Positions 8,627-16,134 of a stretch of 46,510 nucleotides of DNA are shown here, piece by piece (within the stretch, counting starts at the first letter, position 1; each line of letters opens with the position of its first letter). Source of the DNA: a virus; the IMG/VR virus record IMGVR_UViG_3300031711_000312, positions 1-46,510 of that record. One strand, written 5' to 3'. The position numbers and the translations under genes are program-made. Under the pieces are notes generated by a model. That model ran no database searches, was not told where the DNA came from, and saw only the letters and a list, made by a program, of their open reading frames with translations.

Positions 8627-8714
8627 TTGCGAAAATCGCAATTAATGTCAATGCGGAAATCGCAATTGTGCTTGTTGGTCGCAACTTGCTGCGGCGGCGC
8701 ATTGCGAATCGCAA
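8627..8714. promoter_or_regulatory. Repressor operator cluster and promoter of the HD-integrase operon
   Basis: TTGCGA-AAA-TCGCAA at 8627-8641 is a perfect 15-bp palindrome. ATGCGG-AAA-TCGCAA at 8651-8665 is a near copy, and 8702-8714 is a variant with a 1-base spacer. On the - strand a TTGACA (complement of 8646-8651) lies between the first two sites. This arrangement closely matches the Cro-side promoter at 9410-9435. Read as the promoter/operator of the leftward operon. Confidence 0.65.
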
Positions 8715-8734
8715 GGCTTCGGGAGCCTGGATTT

Positions 8735-9352
8735 TCAGCCGATGTAACGGCCGATCCAGATCACGCGTCCGATCACGTCGAGATCGTCCGGCGACAGGTT
8801 GTCGTAAACCGGCTGTGTCGGGTCCTCGCTTTTTACAGTCAGCGTCTTGTGGACCGGATGGGACGAAACGGAGCGCTTGAGAAGCACGTCGTCGATGCGA
8901 AGGATGTACGTCCCCTCACGGCGGGGATTGGTCTGCGTGGTGTCGACGAGCATTTGTTCGTCGCCGCATTCGAAGGCCACCAGGACGCGCGGATCGTTCG
9001 TCGCGCGTTCGAGCCAACGGCGATCGAACAGCATATAACGAAGCGGGATCGCATCTTCCAACGGCTGTCCCGGCTTTAGCTCCAGGCGCAGGTCGTAGAC
9101 AGATACTGATGCGAAATCCGTCGGCGCCGGGGGCGGACCGTCCGCGAAACGTTCGGCACGGTCCGGAGCTCGCTCGCCCAGATAGCGTTCCACAAGCGGC
9201 AGCTCTGACGCTTTCAGCTGTCGCGTGCCCTTGGTCAGTCGATTTGCCGCAGCGGGGTCGAGGCCCAACGCGTCGGCAAGACCTTTTTGGGTTTTGCCCG
9301 TGCGCGCGAGCGCCTCAACGATCCATTGGCTTCGAAGTTCGTCGCTTCCCAT
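8735..9352 (-). CDS. CI-like phage repressor (HTH plus S24-like C-terminal domain)
   Basis: 205 aa from the ATG at 9352; GTG codons at 9364 and 9361 are alternatives. The N-terminal HTH (GKTQKGLADALGLDPAAANRLTKG) would bind the palindromic operators. The C-terminal half follows the LexA/CI S24 layout: FECGDEQMLVDT, YILRIDDVLLKRSV with the conserved Lys, KSEDP, and DVIGRVIWIGR at the end. The expected GDSM segment with the nucleophilic Ser is not evident, so self-cleavage may be lost and the domain may serve only for dimerisation. Divergent from the Cro-like gene, with an operator almost touching its start (autoregulation likely). Confidence 0.82.
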   Translation of the reverse strand: MGSDELRSQWIVEALARTGKTQKGLADALGLDPAAANRLTKGTRQLKASELPLVERYLGERAPDRAERFADGPPPAPTDFASVSVYDLRLELKPGQPLEDAIPLRYMLFDRRWLERATNDPRVLVAFECGDEQMLVDTTQTNPRREGTYILRIDDVLLKRSVSSHPVHKTLTVKSEDPTQPVYDNLSPDDLDVIGRVIWIGRYIG

Positions 9353-9363
9353 CGTGATCACCA

Positions 9364-9435
9364 CTGCGAAAACCGCAATTTCAAGAGATTGCGTTTATCG
9401 CAATACTCCTTGACATACAATTGCGATTTCCGCAA
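9364..9435. promoter_or_regulatory. Three-operator lysis/lysogeny switch
   Basis: Three 15-bp palindromes: CTGCGA-AAA-CCGCAA (9364-9378), TTGCGT-TTA-TCGCAA (9389-9403) and TTGCGA-TTT-CCGCAA (9421-9435). A TTGACA at 9410-9415 on the + strand lies just before the third. The expected -10 overlaps the end of this site and is not consensus. Sites between divergent repressor and Cro-like genes form a typical immunity region. Confidence 0.75.
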
Positions 9436-9446
9436 CCTCACGAATC

Positions 9447-9854
9447 ATGAGACCAGCCGAAGACGTCATTCGCAAATGCGGCGGCGGCAATTTCGCCAAG
9501 GGCGTTAACCTTATATCCGCTTGGACGGGCATCCACAAAACCCAGGTTTTTCGCTGGTCGCGCCCCGCCTCCGGCGGCGGTACCGGGGGCATGATTCCCG
9601 CGCAACACCAGCAGAAAATCCTCGATGCCGCCCGCCGGGAGAGCATTGCGCTTGGCCCGGAGGACTTCTTTGCGCAGGGAACCGAGGCCCCCGCACAGGT
9701 CAAAAAACCGCGCGACGGCACGATCCGCTCGAAGACCGACGTGATTGTCGTCGGAACGGGGCGCGACGGGCCCATCGCCTACCTCAACGGCCTGCTCGTC
9801 GATCTTGCAGTGGTGAAGCGGCGCATCCGGGACCTGGAGAGGGTTGCCGCATGA
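9447..9854 (+). CDS. Cro-like HTH regulator
   Basis: 135 aa. The N-terminal region (DVIRKCGGGNFAKGVNLISAW, then TGIHKTQVFRWSRP) forms an HTH typical of the regulator divergently transcribed from CI in alphaproteobacterial prophages. It is followed by IPAQHQQKILDAARRE and a 60-residue basic and hydrophobic tail. Expected to bind the same operators as the repressor and start lytic growth. Its stop overlaps the ATG of an 18-codon reading frame. Confidence 0.75.
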   Translation: MRPAEDVIRKCGGGNFAKGVNLISAWTGIHKTQVFRWSRPASGGGTGGMIPAQHQQKILDAARRESIALGPEDFFAQGTEAPAQVKKPRDGTIRSKTDVIVVGTGRDGPIAYLNGLLVDLAVVKRRIRDLERVAA

Positions 9855-9907
9855 GCCGTCTTCGCTCCTCCGTAGCTTCACCGCGCGCCCGGACGTGGGC
9901 GTCATGA
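9851..9907 (+). CDS. 18-codon bridging micro-ORF
   Basis: Encodes MSRLRSSVASPRARTWAS. It starts in an ATGA overlap with the Cro-like gene and ends in another ATGA overlap with the next gene. It may only pass ribosomes from one gene to the next. Coding status unproven. Confidence 0.3.
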   Translation: MSRLRSSVASPRARTWAS

Positions 9908-10212
9908 GTGACGCGGTCTCCGAGCTTTTGAAACAGGCGCACGTCGTCCTTGCCGAAAGGACGCCATCGTCAAATCGGACGAGACAAGCCTTGAACCTGA
10001 TCGCGCATCTGCCGCGGCTCGAAAAGGACGAAATCGGACGCACCAAGTTCGCCATTGCGATGTCGTTGCGCGGGCTCTGCCTTAGCTTCCGCAGCGTGCC
10101 GGGGTGGATGCGAACAGAGGCGCTCGCCTGCATCGAGCACGGCACAACGTTGCTCGAAGGCCTCAACGACGCGCCGCAGGACACCGCTTACGACCGCTGG
10201 CTGAGGGAGTGA
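9904..10212 (+). CDS. Hypothetical early protein
   Basis: 102 aa from the ATG at 9904; a longer frame starts at 9844. Mostly helical (ALNLIAHLPRLEKDEIGRTKF); no motif recognised. Lies in the early operon between the Cro-like gene and the replication genes. Confidence 0.5.
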   Translation: MSDAVSELLKQAHVVLAERTPSSNRTRQALNLIAHLPRLEKDEIGRTKFAIAMSLRGLCLSFRSVPGWMRTEALACIEHGTTLLEGLNDAPQDTAYDRWLRE

Positions 10213-10261
10213 CCCGGAAAAATTCCAGGCGGTCGCGTAACCGCCGCAAAGGAGGCGTGCG

Positions 10262-10375
10262 ATGAAACGCATACGGACGAAATTGCTTGGAACTGTTTCG
10301 CACGATGCGATCGTGCGGGGCTGGATCGACGCCTGGAAAAACCGCGGGATGAACTGGGATCACCCGGTCATCTGA
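10262..10375 (+). CDS. 37-aa hypothetical protein
   Basis: Short frame beginning MKRIRTKLLGTVSHDAIVRG and ending WDHPVI. A near-perfect ribosome-binding site AAAGGAGG lies 6 bases before the ATG. The stop is 2 bases before the next gene, so it fits neatly between its neighbours. Basic N-terminus, Trp-rich C-terminus; function unknown. Confidence 0.55.
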   Translation: MKRIRTKLLGTVSHDAIVRGWIDAWKNRGMNWDHPVI

Positions 10376-10377
10376 TC

Positions 10378-11247
10378 ATGGACGAAGAGAGCGAAATCCT
10401 GGAGGAAGCGGAACCGACGATCAGCCGGGCAGGGCAGCAGTGGCTCTCCCTGATGGCTGCGAGCGATGGTGCGCTGATCTGCGGCGCCTTCGGGCTGCCG
10501 TTCCCGGTCGACCCCGAATCCGAAGACATCCCAACGGCACTTGCACTGATGGACCTGGGCGTCTGCTCCGCCCGTGTCGTCCGCGAACCGCGCGAGAAGG
10601 GCCGTACCATCAAGGCGCGGCACGCATGGGAGAGCGACGAGACGGTCGTCGACTTGGCGCCACGTTGGCGTTTTGCCGATCCGAACGTCGAGACGGGGGA
10701 GTCGGCGATCGTCCTGCCGGTGCGGTCCGCGCGCATGGGCGAGTGGAACAGCAGTGCGTTCACACCACCCGGCGCTGCCGTCACCTCGTCGCTGGCGCGT
10801 TGCGGTGACGAGTCCTTCGCAGCCGACGTCGTCGATCTGATCGCCATTCCGCTCAACGGCGGCCGTCCGCTTTCCGCAACCGGACTTACGACCGCCGTCG
10901 GTGCGTGGCTCCCCGATGAGCGAGGGTCCCTGGGCATTTTCGCGAGCGGGCTGGGCTGGCTCAACCGACACCTGGGCCGGGCCCGAAAAATCGCGGAGGA
11001 GACGCCGCCTCACCTCGTCGCAAAGCTGTACGTCCCGTTCCCCGACCCCGAGGGCGTGCTGATGCTCGAACCGCGGGCGCTCGAATGGCGCGTGACGAAG
11101 ACCGACTGCGTGGTTCCGCCGGCGGCAAGACGCGTCGTCTGCCCGGACTCCCGTGTGCTGGCCGAATTGATCGACGGGCTGGTGCGGCGGCGCGAACGCG
11201 CCCGTCCGCTGCCTGTCGTGTGCGGCCCGAAAGAGGAGGCTGCGTGA
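10378..11247 (+). CDS. Hypothetical phage early protein
   Basis: 289 aa, not recognised. Acidic N-terminus (MDEESEILEEAEP), a hydrophobic stretch near residues 25-40 (MAASDGALICGAFGLPFPV) and a repeated-looking central part without catalytic motifs. It is followed directly by the zinc-ribbon gene (TGA then ATG) and belongs to the early operon leading to the helicase, so a role in replication is plausible by position only. Confidence 0.65.
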   Translation: MDEESEILEEAEPTISRAGQQWLSLMAASDGALICGAFGLPFPVDPESEDIPTALALMDLGVCSARVVREPREKGRTIKARHAWESDETVVDLAPRWRFADPNVETGESAIVLPVRSARMGEWNSSAFTPPGAAVTSSLARCGDESFAADVVDLIAIPLNGGRPLSATGLTTAVGAWLPDERGSLGIFASGLGWLNRHLGRARKIAEETPPHLVAKLYVPFPDPEGVLMLEPRALEWRVTKTDCVVPPAARRVVCPDSRVLAELIDGLVRRRERARPLPVVCGPKEEAA

Positions 11248-11469
11248 ATGCTTCACGGGAAACTCTGCTCCAAGTGCCGTGTAAATCCACGTCGTTTGAG
11301 GGACTACTACTGCGAAGCCTGCCGCAAGACCTACAACAAGGAGGCCTGGGCCAAGCAGAAGAAGCGCCTCGACGCGATCCGCGCCGAACTGCGCGCGCCC
11401 GAGGCGATCATCGCTCGGATGAAGGCGACCCGTGACCGGCGGCTGGCGAACCGGACGCGGCGAGCTTAG
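11248..11469 (+). CDS. Small zinc-ribbon protein
   Basis: 73 aa. Two CxxC pairs (LCSKCRVNP and YYCEACRKTY) near residues 7-25 should bind one zinc ion. The rest is a highly basic helix (KKRLDAIRAELRAP). Starts immediately after the previous stop and ends 3 bases before the helicase. Probably a nucleic-acid-binding accessory of replication or transcription. Confidence 0.65.
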   Translation: MLHGKLCSKCRVNPRRLRDYYCEACRKTYNKEAWAKQKKRLDAIRAELRAPEAIIARMKATRDRRLANRTRRA

Positions 11470-11472
11470 CGC

Positions 11473-12993
11473 ATGACAACGCGCGACCCATACGATGAAG
11501 AGGACGTCGAGCCGGTCGGAGGGCACGGCAAAAGGCGACGCGCCGCGCCGGCGGCCGACGTCGGCGACGACTCGGTAGAGGGCGATGGCATCGACCGCAC
11601 GCTGGCGTTCAAGCGGGCCAACGATCGCGGCAACGCCGACCGGCTGATCGCGCGGCACGGCGAGGACATGTTCTACGTGCCGATGAACGGCTGGTTCATC
11701 TGGCGTGGGCACAGCTTCGAGCATGATCCGGAAGGCGACGAGGCGCTGATCCGCTGTCACCAGACGGCCGAGGCTATCTACGCCGAAGCGAGAGCGCTTG
11801 AAGCGAAGCCCGGGCGCACCTCGCCCGAGCGCATCGCGCAGCTGTTCAAATGGGCCGAGACGTCGGGCAACGAACCGAAGGCGCGTTCCATGCTGGCGGC
11901 GGCGCGCCCGTATCTTGCGAAGCGCCTCAACGAACTCGACTCCGATCCGTTTCTGGCGGCGTGTGAGAACGGAACGATCCTGCTGCGCAACCTGGTCGAG
12001 CAGAAGGCCAGTGAGCGGAAGGACCTCATCACGCGGCGGCTCGGCGTCCCGTTCGTCGAAGGCACACCGTGTCCGCGCTGGACCACCTTCCTCGAACGGG
12101 TCATGCCCGACCCGGAGCTGCGCGCGTTCCTCCAGCGCTGCGCCGGCTATTGGCTGACTGGTTCGACGCGCGAGGAGTGCATCTTCATTTTCTACGGCAC
12201 CGGCCTCAACGGCAAATCGACTTTCGTCAACGTCGTCCGGCGCGTGATGGGCGGCTACGCCATGCACACGCCGGTCGCGACGTTCCTGGCGAAGCGGGAG
12301 GGCGGTTCGGGAAGCGAGCATTCGGCCGACGTGGCGCGCTTGGTGAACATCCGCCTACTGACCGTTTCCGAGCCGCCGCAGAGTGGGCGCCTCGACGAAA
12401 GCCGGATCAAGGACGTGACGTCGAAGGACCCGATCACGGCGCGGCACCTGCGCGAGGCCTTCTTCGAGTTCCTGTCGAAGTTCAAGGTCGTGCTGTCGAC
12501 CAACCACTATCCGGTGATCCGCGGAACGGACTTCGGCATCTGGCGCCGCATCCGCATGGTGCCGTGGACCGTGACGATCCCCGAGGACGAGGTCGATCGC
12601 GAGCTGGAGGCGAAATTGGTCACTGAAGCGCCAGGCGTGCTGCAATGGATGCTGGACGGTGTCGAGGAGTGGTTGCGCATCGGGCTCGCCCCGCCCGAAA
12701 AGGCGCGCAACGCCGTCGAGGAATACCGCGCCGCGCAGGATCCCGTCGGCGAATTCCTCGCCGCGAAATGCGAGATCACCGGCGACTATCCGAGCCCGTC
12801 GACCGGAAGGCCCTACGAAGTCACGGCGAAGGCGATGCGCGACGCCTACAAGGCGTGGTGCGAGGAAGAAGGGCTCGATCCGATCAAGGGCAACGTGTTC
12901 GGGGCGCGTCTGCTCACGAAGGGCATCACCAAGCGCAAGACGAACGGCTGCACGGTCTATGTCGGCGTGCACCTGAATTGGGAGGCGACGTGA
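11473..12993 (+). CDS. SF3 / D5-type replicative helicase
   Basis: 506 aa. Residues 40-210 resemble the D5_N region (DMFYVPMNGWFIW onward). Walker A GTGLNGKST is near residues 242-250, Walker B is around LLTVSEPP, and sensor segments are FKVVLSTNHYP and GIWRRIRMVPW. The C-terminus carries a winged-helix-like D5-associated part (YEVTAKAMRDAYKAWCEEEG). Phage and poxvirus D5 helicases unwind the origin. The N-terminal primase domain often fused in phage versions is missing, so primase must be separate or host-derived. A CTCCCTGCCTCCC repeat cluster follows immediately, a candidate origin. Confidence 0.88.
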   Translation: MTTRDPYDEEDVEPVGGHGKRRRAAPAADVGDDSVEGDGIDRTLAFKRANDRGNADRLIARHGEDMFYVPMNGWFIWRGHSFEHDPEGDEALIRCHQTAEAIYAEARALEAKPGRTSPERIAQLFKWAETSGNEPKARSMLAAARPYLAKRLNELDSDPFLAACENGTILLRNLVEQKASERKDLITRRLGVPFVEGTPCPRWTTFLERVMPDPELRAFLQRCAGYWLTGSTREECIFIFYGTGLNGKSTFVNVVRRVMGGYAMHTPVATFLAKREGGSGSEHSADVARLVNIRLLTVSEPPQSGRLDESRIKDVTSKDPITARHLREAFFEFLSKFKVVLSTNHYPVIRGTDFGIWRRIRMVPWTVTIPEDEVDRELEAKLVTEAPGVLQWMLDGVEEWLRIGLAPPEKARNAVEEYRAAQDPVGEFLAAKCEITGDYPSPSTGRPYEVTAKAMRDAYKAWCEEEGLDPIKGNVFGARLLTKGITKRKTNGCTVYVGVHLNWEAT

Positions 12994-13145
12994 TGGAGGC
13001 CGCCATCGTTCAGGGACGCGTAGGGAGGCAGGGAGGCTCGCGGATGGGAAAAGGGGCGTCCGTCCACAGTTTCGTTGTGGTCGCGTGGGCGCCTACATAC
13101 AAGGGAGACTCCCAAAAACCTCCCTGCCTCCCCATGCCTCCCTGA
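12993..13145 (+). CDS. Possible 50-aa ORF across the repeat region
   Basis: Starts with ATG overlapping the last base of the helicase stop and ends at 13145. Encodes MEAAIVQGRVGRQGG at the start and PPCLPMPP at the end. Both ends are dictated by the GGGAGGCAGGG-type repeats, so this may be chance open frame over a DNA element. Confidence 0.25.
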   Translation: MEAAIVQGRVGRQGGSRMGKGASVHSFVVVAWAPTYKGDSQKPPCLPMPP

Positions 13146-13276
13146 GATGTCGAGAGGCGAAGATCATGGCAGATCAAAGCGGTAAGCATCGAGGGAGGGA
13201 CGGGGAGATGTTTCCTGGGCCGTGTGCGCAGGCGCGCCCGCGTGCGAGCTACTACAAAGTCTCCCTGCCTCCCTAC
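13020..13276. repeat. CTCCCTGCCTCCC repeat cluster; candidate replication origin
   Basis: GTAGGGAGGCAGGGAG (13020-13035) and CTCCCTGCCTCCCTAC (13261-13276) are perfect 16-bp inverted copies. A third copy, CTCCCTGCCTCCC, is at 13120-13132 and a half copy (TGCCTCCCTG) at 13135-13144. A palindrome GGGAG-A-CTCCC lies at 13103-13113 and a purine-rich GAGGGAGGGA at 13191-13200. The cluster spans the end of the helicase gene and the start of the next. Iterated sites beside a phage helicase are often the origin; that is inference. Confidence 0.55.
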
Positions 13277-13849
13277 AGAAAAGAAAAAGTCCGAAAAGCT
13301 GTTACCGTTGAAGCGCTGCTGACCTGGGCCTATGTGCGCGAGAAGGTGCATCTGGCGCGCGACCCAGGACTTGGCACGGGCGCCGGGTTTCGGCCGCGTG
13401 GCTTTCCCGGATCGAGTTCCAGCGAGCGGATCGGCGCGGCGGTAGGTTCGTCGATGAATTTTGGCTTCGTCGCGCCGGCGGATGCCTACAAGGTGCGCGA
13501 CGCGGTGGAGGAATGCGGCGCGCCGGGGCTGGTGCGGAACTATGCGCTGATCGGTTCGCGGCCCGATTGGACGCCGGTGCCCCGCCTGAAAAGCCGCCCG
13601 GACCGGAAATTCTCGGTTGCTGATCCTGACCTGCGCGACGGCAAGGGGCGTCCGTGCATCCTGACCGGCTGGACCTTCACCTGGTCTGGTGACCTGCCCG
13701 AGCATGTCGACGAGCGCCGCGAGCGCTATGCGCGTTGGGCCCGCGCGATTTCTCGTGTGCATGCGGCGCTCGCGGGCCGGCTCGCCCAGCACGAATTGCT
13801 GCCCGATCTGCCGCGCGAGAAGCCTTGGCAGGGCGGCTCAGACCTATAG
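13166..13849 (+). CDS. Hypothetical early protein
   Basis: 227 aa from the ATG at 13166 (GAGAGG upstream); a GTG at 13085 is possible and an ATG at 13210 could be the true start. The first 40 residues span the repeat cluster and look non-conserved. The body starts around AVTVEALLTWAYVREKVHLA and continues to a basic C-terminus. No motif recognised. The following 200 bases to 14052 hold no gene. Confidence 0.55.
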   Translation: MADQSGKHRGRDGEMFPGPCAQARPRASYYKVSLPPYRKEKVRKAVTVEALLTWAYVREKVHLARDPGLGTGAGFRPRGFPGSSSSERIGAAVGSSMNFGFVAPADAYKVRDAVEECGAPGLVRNYALIGSRPDWTPVPRLKSRPDRKFSVADPDLRDGKGRPCILTGWTFTWSGDLPEHVDERRERYARWARAISRVHAALAGRLAQHELLPDLPREKPWQGGSDL

Positions 13850-14052
13850 CTCATGGAATGCGTCAGTGCGCACCTCTATTCGCGTCCTTGCTGAGGTCAA
13901 CCAATACAACTGCTCCCCATCTCTTTGGGTGGCCACATGTTACGTTCTTGCATGCGTCTCCTAACGCGCGAACAAATGCGTGAAACCGCAAATCGAATGT
14001 GCGTGCAGTCAAAAGGTGCTAGACTTCGAGGCATAAAGGGTGGTGGGGCCAA

Positions 14053-15501
14053 ATGTTCAAACAATTGAAAACCGATACTCGTGAGCCGTCCCGGGCGCGT
14101 ACTCGGCTCGTTCTTAACCGAGAGCCATCTTCGCAGCTGATCAATGGTCAGTCTGATGCGACGGAACAACTCTCAGCCCGTGGCGAAGCGATCGCGACTT
14201 TGAAGCTGGGCGTCAGCTCTTGGAACGCATGGATCGCCGAGAAGCGCAAGGCTGATCCTGAGTTTCGGCCAGATCTGCGTGGAATAGACTTTCGAAGTGC
14301 CGAGTGGCGCAGTACGCCACTATGGCGGAAGACGTTCGAACGCGTCCGCGACCAGTCAAAAGAATTAATATGCCTCTTTGAAGACAAATTCACTGACCGC
14401 GGGAACTACTCCGAATTCTCTATCGTGCCGATAGATATGAAGGGTGCAATTCTGTATGACGCACATTGCGAAGGGGTCGCCCTATTTGAAGCAGATCTAC
14501 GAGGAGCGCACTTCGACAGCGCACATTTCGATCGGGCTTATTTGTCCGAAGCGCATATGGAGGGCGCAAGCCTGAACAATACCAGCTTGAGGTCAGCGGA
14601 CTTGGCAGGGGCGCATCTAGACAAGACTTACGGCAGACCCGATTTTGAGGAGGCGTTTGTTAGTGGGACGTCGTTCAATGGTGCGTATATTGGGGCTGTC
14701 AGTTTTCGCAACGCCTATCTTGGGAATGCAGATTTTGAGGATGCCGACTGCTTTTACATAAACGTTGAGGGAGCTGTCCTACGTGGGACGGACTTTACTC
14801 ACGCGCGCGTGACCGAAATTCGATATAAGCGTTACAGGGGATGGCCACTCGATATTTTCCCTTTCAATCAGGGTCTTTGGCCCTTTAAGCGCAATCTGAT
14901 GCTCGGCAACTATCTGGGAATTCGTGGGCTCGATAGTTGCTATGGCAGCCCCGGTTTTCGTCGGGATGCACTCGATCAGGACTTCGTTGATGACAAATTC
15001 GAGAGAGTCAAGCTGGTCGCAAACTCAGGTCAGGTCATAATACAGAATCGCTGGATCGGTTGGCTGGTGAATTCCGAATGGGGTTTGCGAATTCGCCGCG
15101 TACTTAGTCTTCCATTCCGCACGCGATGGACCCGACTTCCGGCTCGCCTCGCGTTCGCCATGTGGGGCTTCTTCGACTATGGTCGCAGCATGCTTTCATT
15201 GCTGGTCTTTTCCTCGCTAATTATTGGCCTCATCGGATGGTGGTATCAGGGCCTAGAAATAGCGGGCGCTATAACATTCACTGGCAATCTAGCGAACGCA
15301 GGCGCTGGGGATGCAGTCGCACAATACGCGAGGCCATGGTTTGCTGCGTTCATGGGTTTTGCAACACTCGGGATTACGGACTTGGTGCGCCCAAATACTT
15401 GGGTTGGGCAGCTTGCCATGGGACTCGATGTACTCACTGGGTTTTCGATGCTTGGGCTTTTCATAGCGGTGTTTCAAAATAAGTTCGCGAGGCGAAGCTG
15501 A
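14053..15501 (+). CDS. Pentapeptide-repeat protein fused to a two-TM ion-channel-like domain
   Basis: 482 aa. Residues about 130-260 are pentapeptide repeats (MKGAILYDAH, ADLRGAHFDSAHFDRAYLSEA, SADLAGAHL, NAYLGNADFED), expected to form a right-handed beta-helix. The C-terminus has a TM helix near 379-398 (MLSLLVFSSLIIGLIGWW), a pore-like loop near 431-446 (WFAAFMGFATLGITDLVRP) and a second TM helix near 452-476 ending GLFIAVFQNKFARRS. The layout is that of two-TM potassium channels, but the filter reads TLGITD instead of TVGYGD. Base composition is more A+T-rich than the phage genes, which suggests cargo. A membrane effector for superinfection exclusion or abortive infection is plausible but unproven. 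Confidence 0.8.
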   Translation: MFKQLKTDTREPSRARTRLVLNREPSSQLINGQSDATEQLSARGEAIATLKLGVSSWNAWIAEKRKADPEFRPDLRGIDFRSAEWRSTPLWRKTFERVRDQSKELICLFEDKFTDRGNYSEFSIVPIDMKGAILYDAHCEGVALFEADLRGAHFDSAHFDRAYLSEAHMEGASLNNTSLRSADLAGAHLDKTYGRPDFEEAFVSGTSFNGAYIGAVSFRNAYLGNADFEDADCFYINVEGAVLRGTDFTHARVTEIRYKRYRGWPLDIFPFNQGLWPFKRNLMLGNYLGIRGLDSCYGSPGFRRDALDQDFVDDKFERVKLVANSGQVIIQNRWIGWLVNSEWGLRIRRVLSLPFRTRWTRLPARLAFAMWGFFDYGRSMLSLLVFSSLIIGLIGWWYQGLEIAGAITFTGNLANAGAGDAVAQYARPWFAAFMGFATLGITDLVRPNTWVGQLAMGLDVLTGFSMLGLFIAVFQNKFARRS

Positions 15502-15746
15502 CAACCAGAGAGCCGAACGGTCGTGGCGCGACCTGGCCGCAGTTCGGACGGCGGGATTCGCGTTCAGAGTCGCCATTCACGCTGCGTCGCAAAGTCGGCG
15601 CCAACCTGGTCCAGCGAAGCTCTTGGCAACGGCTTGCGCCGTGTCTCGGTCGCATTTCATCGAGCTGGGACGGGACAGACTCGGCGGCGGGATTCGGTAC
15701 AGGAAATCGTCCGTCGAAAAGCCGCGGTTGGTCCGGAAAGCCGCGC
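15502..15746. other. Intergenic stretch, no gene seen
   Basis: Together with the promoter at 15747-15814 this is a 313-base gap after the channel gene. Open frames here (15523-15801 and 15623 onward) lack ribosome-binding sites and plausible composition. I see no structured RNA or repeat. Confidence 0.4.
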
Positions 15747-15814
15747 TTGCCGTCGGCTCAACGATGTCCTATATATCGGACGCCCGAATTATCGGACATA
15801 AGGGAGCCGACGCC
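15747..15814 (+). promoter_or_regulatory. Mini-regulon promoter/operator 1 (HTH gene)
   Basis: -35 TTGCCG (15747-15752), exactly 17 bases, -10 TATATA (15770-15775). TGTCC (15765-15769) and GGAC (15778-15781) flank the -10, and a further GGACAT half-site is at 15794-15799. AGGGAG is the ribosome-binding site. Unlike the other three members it lacks the CCGGC/GCCGG leader hairpin. Confidence 0.65.
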
Positions 15815-16048
15815 ATGCCGGACGAAAAGCCGATCAGCGCGGACAAGTTCGCTGCCGTGTGCGAACTTCTGTGGGGGCCTTCCTGGCGGGGAACCGCGGC
15901 GCGCGAATTGAAGGTCAACGAGCGCACCATAGGCCGGTGGTCGAACGACGAATTCAACATCCCGCCGGGCGTGCGGGCGGACTTGGCGAAACTGTGCCGC
16001 AGGCACGCCGAGAAGCTGGTGAAAATGGCGGAGCGGCTCGAAGCGTAG
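15815..16048 (+). CDS. Small HTH DNA-binding protein, candidate regulator of the mini-regulon
   Basis: 77 aa from the ATG at 15815. A helix-turn-helix is visible at about residues 24-45 (RGTAARELKVNERTIGRWSN), followed by a proline break and a helix rich in Arg and Lys. The whole protein is one small DNA-binding domain. Its promoter carries the same TGTCC/GGACA palindrome over the -10 as the three units downstream, so it could repress itself and them (inference). The next promoter begins only 4 bases after its stop. Confidence 0.68.
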   Translation: MPDEKPISADKFAAVCELLWGPSWRGTAARELKVNERTIGRWSNDEFNIPPGVRADLAKLCRRHAEKLVKMAERLEA

Positions 16049-16051
16049 GGC

Positions 16052-16134
16052 TTGCGCCTTCACGCACTGTGTCATATTTTTCGGACATACCGTCTGGCAT
16101 CGGGCCGGGCGAAGTGGGCAAGGAGGCCTGGACC
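16052..16134 (+). promoter_or_regulatory. Mini-regulon promoter/operator and leader 2
   Basis: -35 TTGCGC (16052-16057), 17-base spacer, -10 TATTTT (16075-16080). Imperfect left arm TGTGTCA (16068-16074) and right arm GGACATA (16083-16089). Leader hairpin CTGGC-ATCGG-GCCGG (16094-16108) keeps pairing through a T-G wobble. AGGAGG at 16121-16126 is 8 bases before the ATG. Confidence 0.7.

Noticed and set aside
10360-12321. 653-codon open frame on the - strand
   Set aside because: A GC-rich antisense shadow of the early gene and helicase, which carry clear motifs and ribosome-binding sites on the + strand.
15523-15801. Open frame on the + strand overlapping the first mini-regulon promoter
   Set aside because: Frame runs through the promoter and operator, no ribosome-binding site, composition unlike protein.
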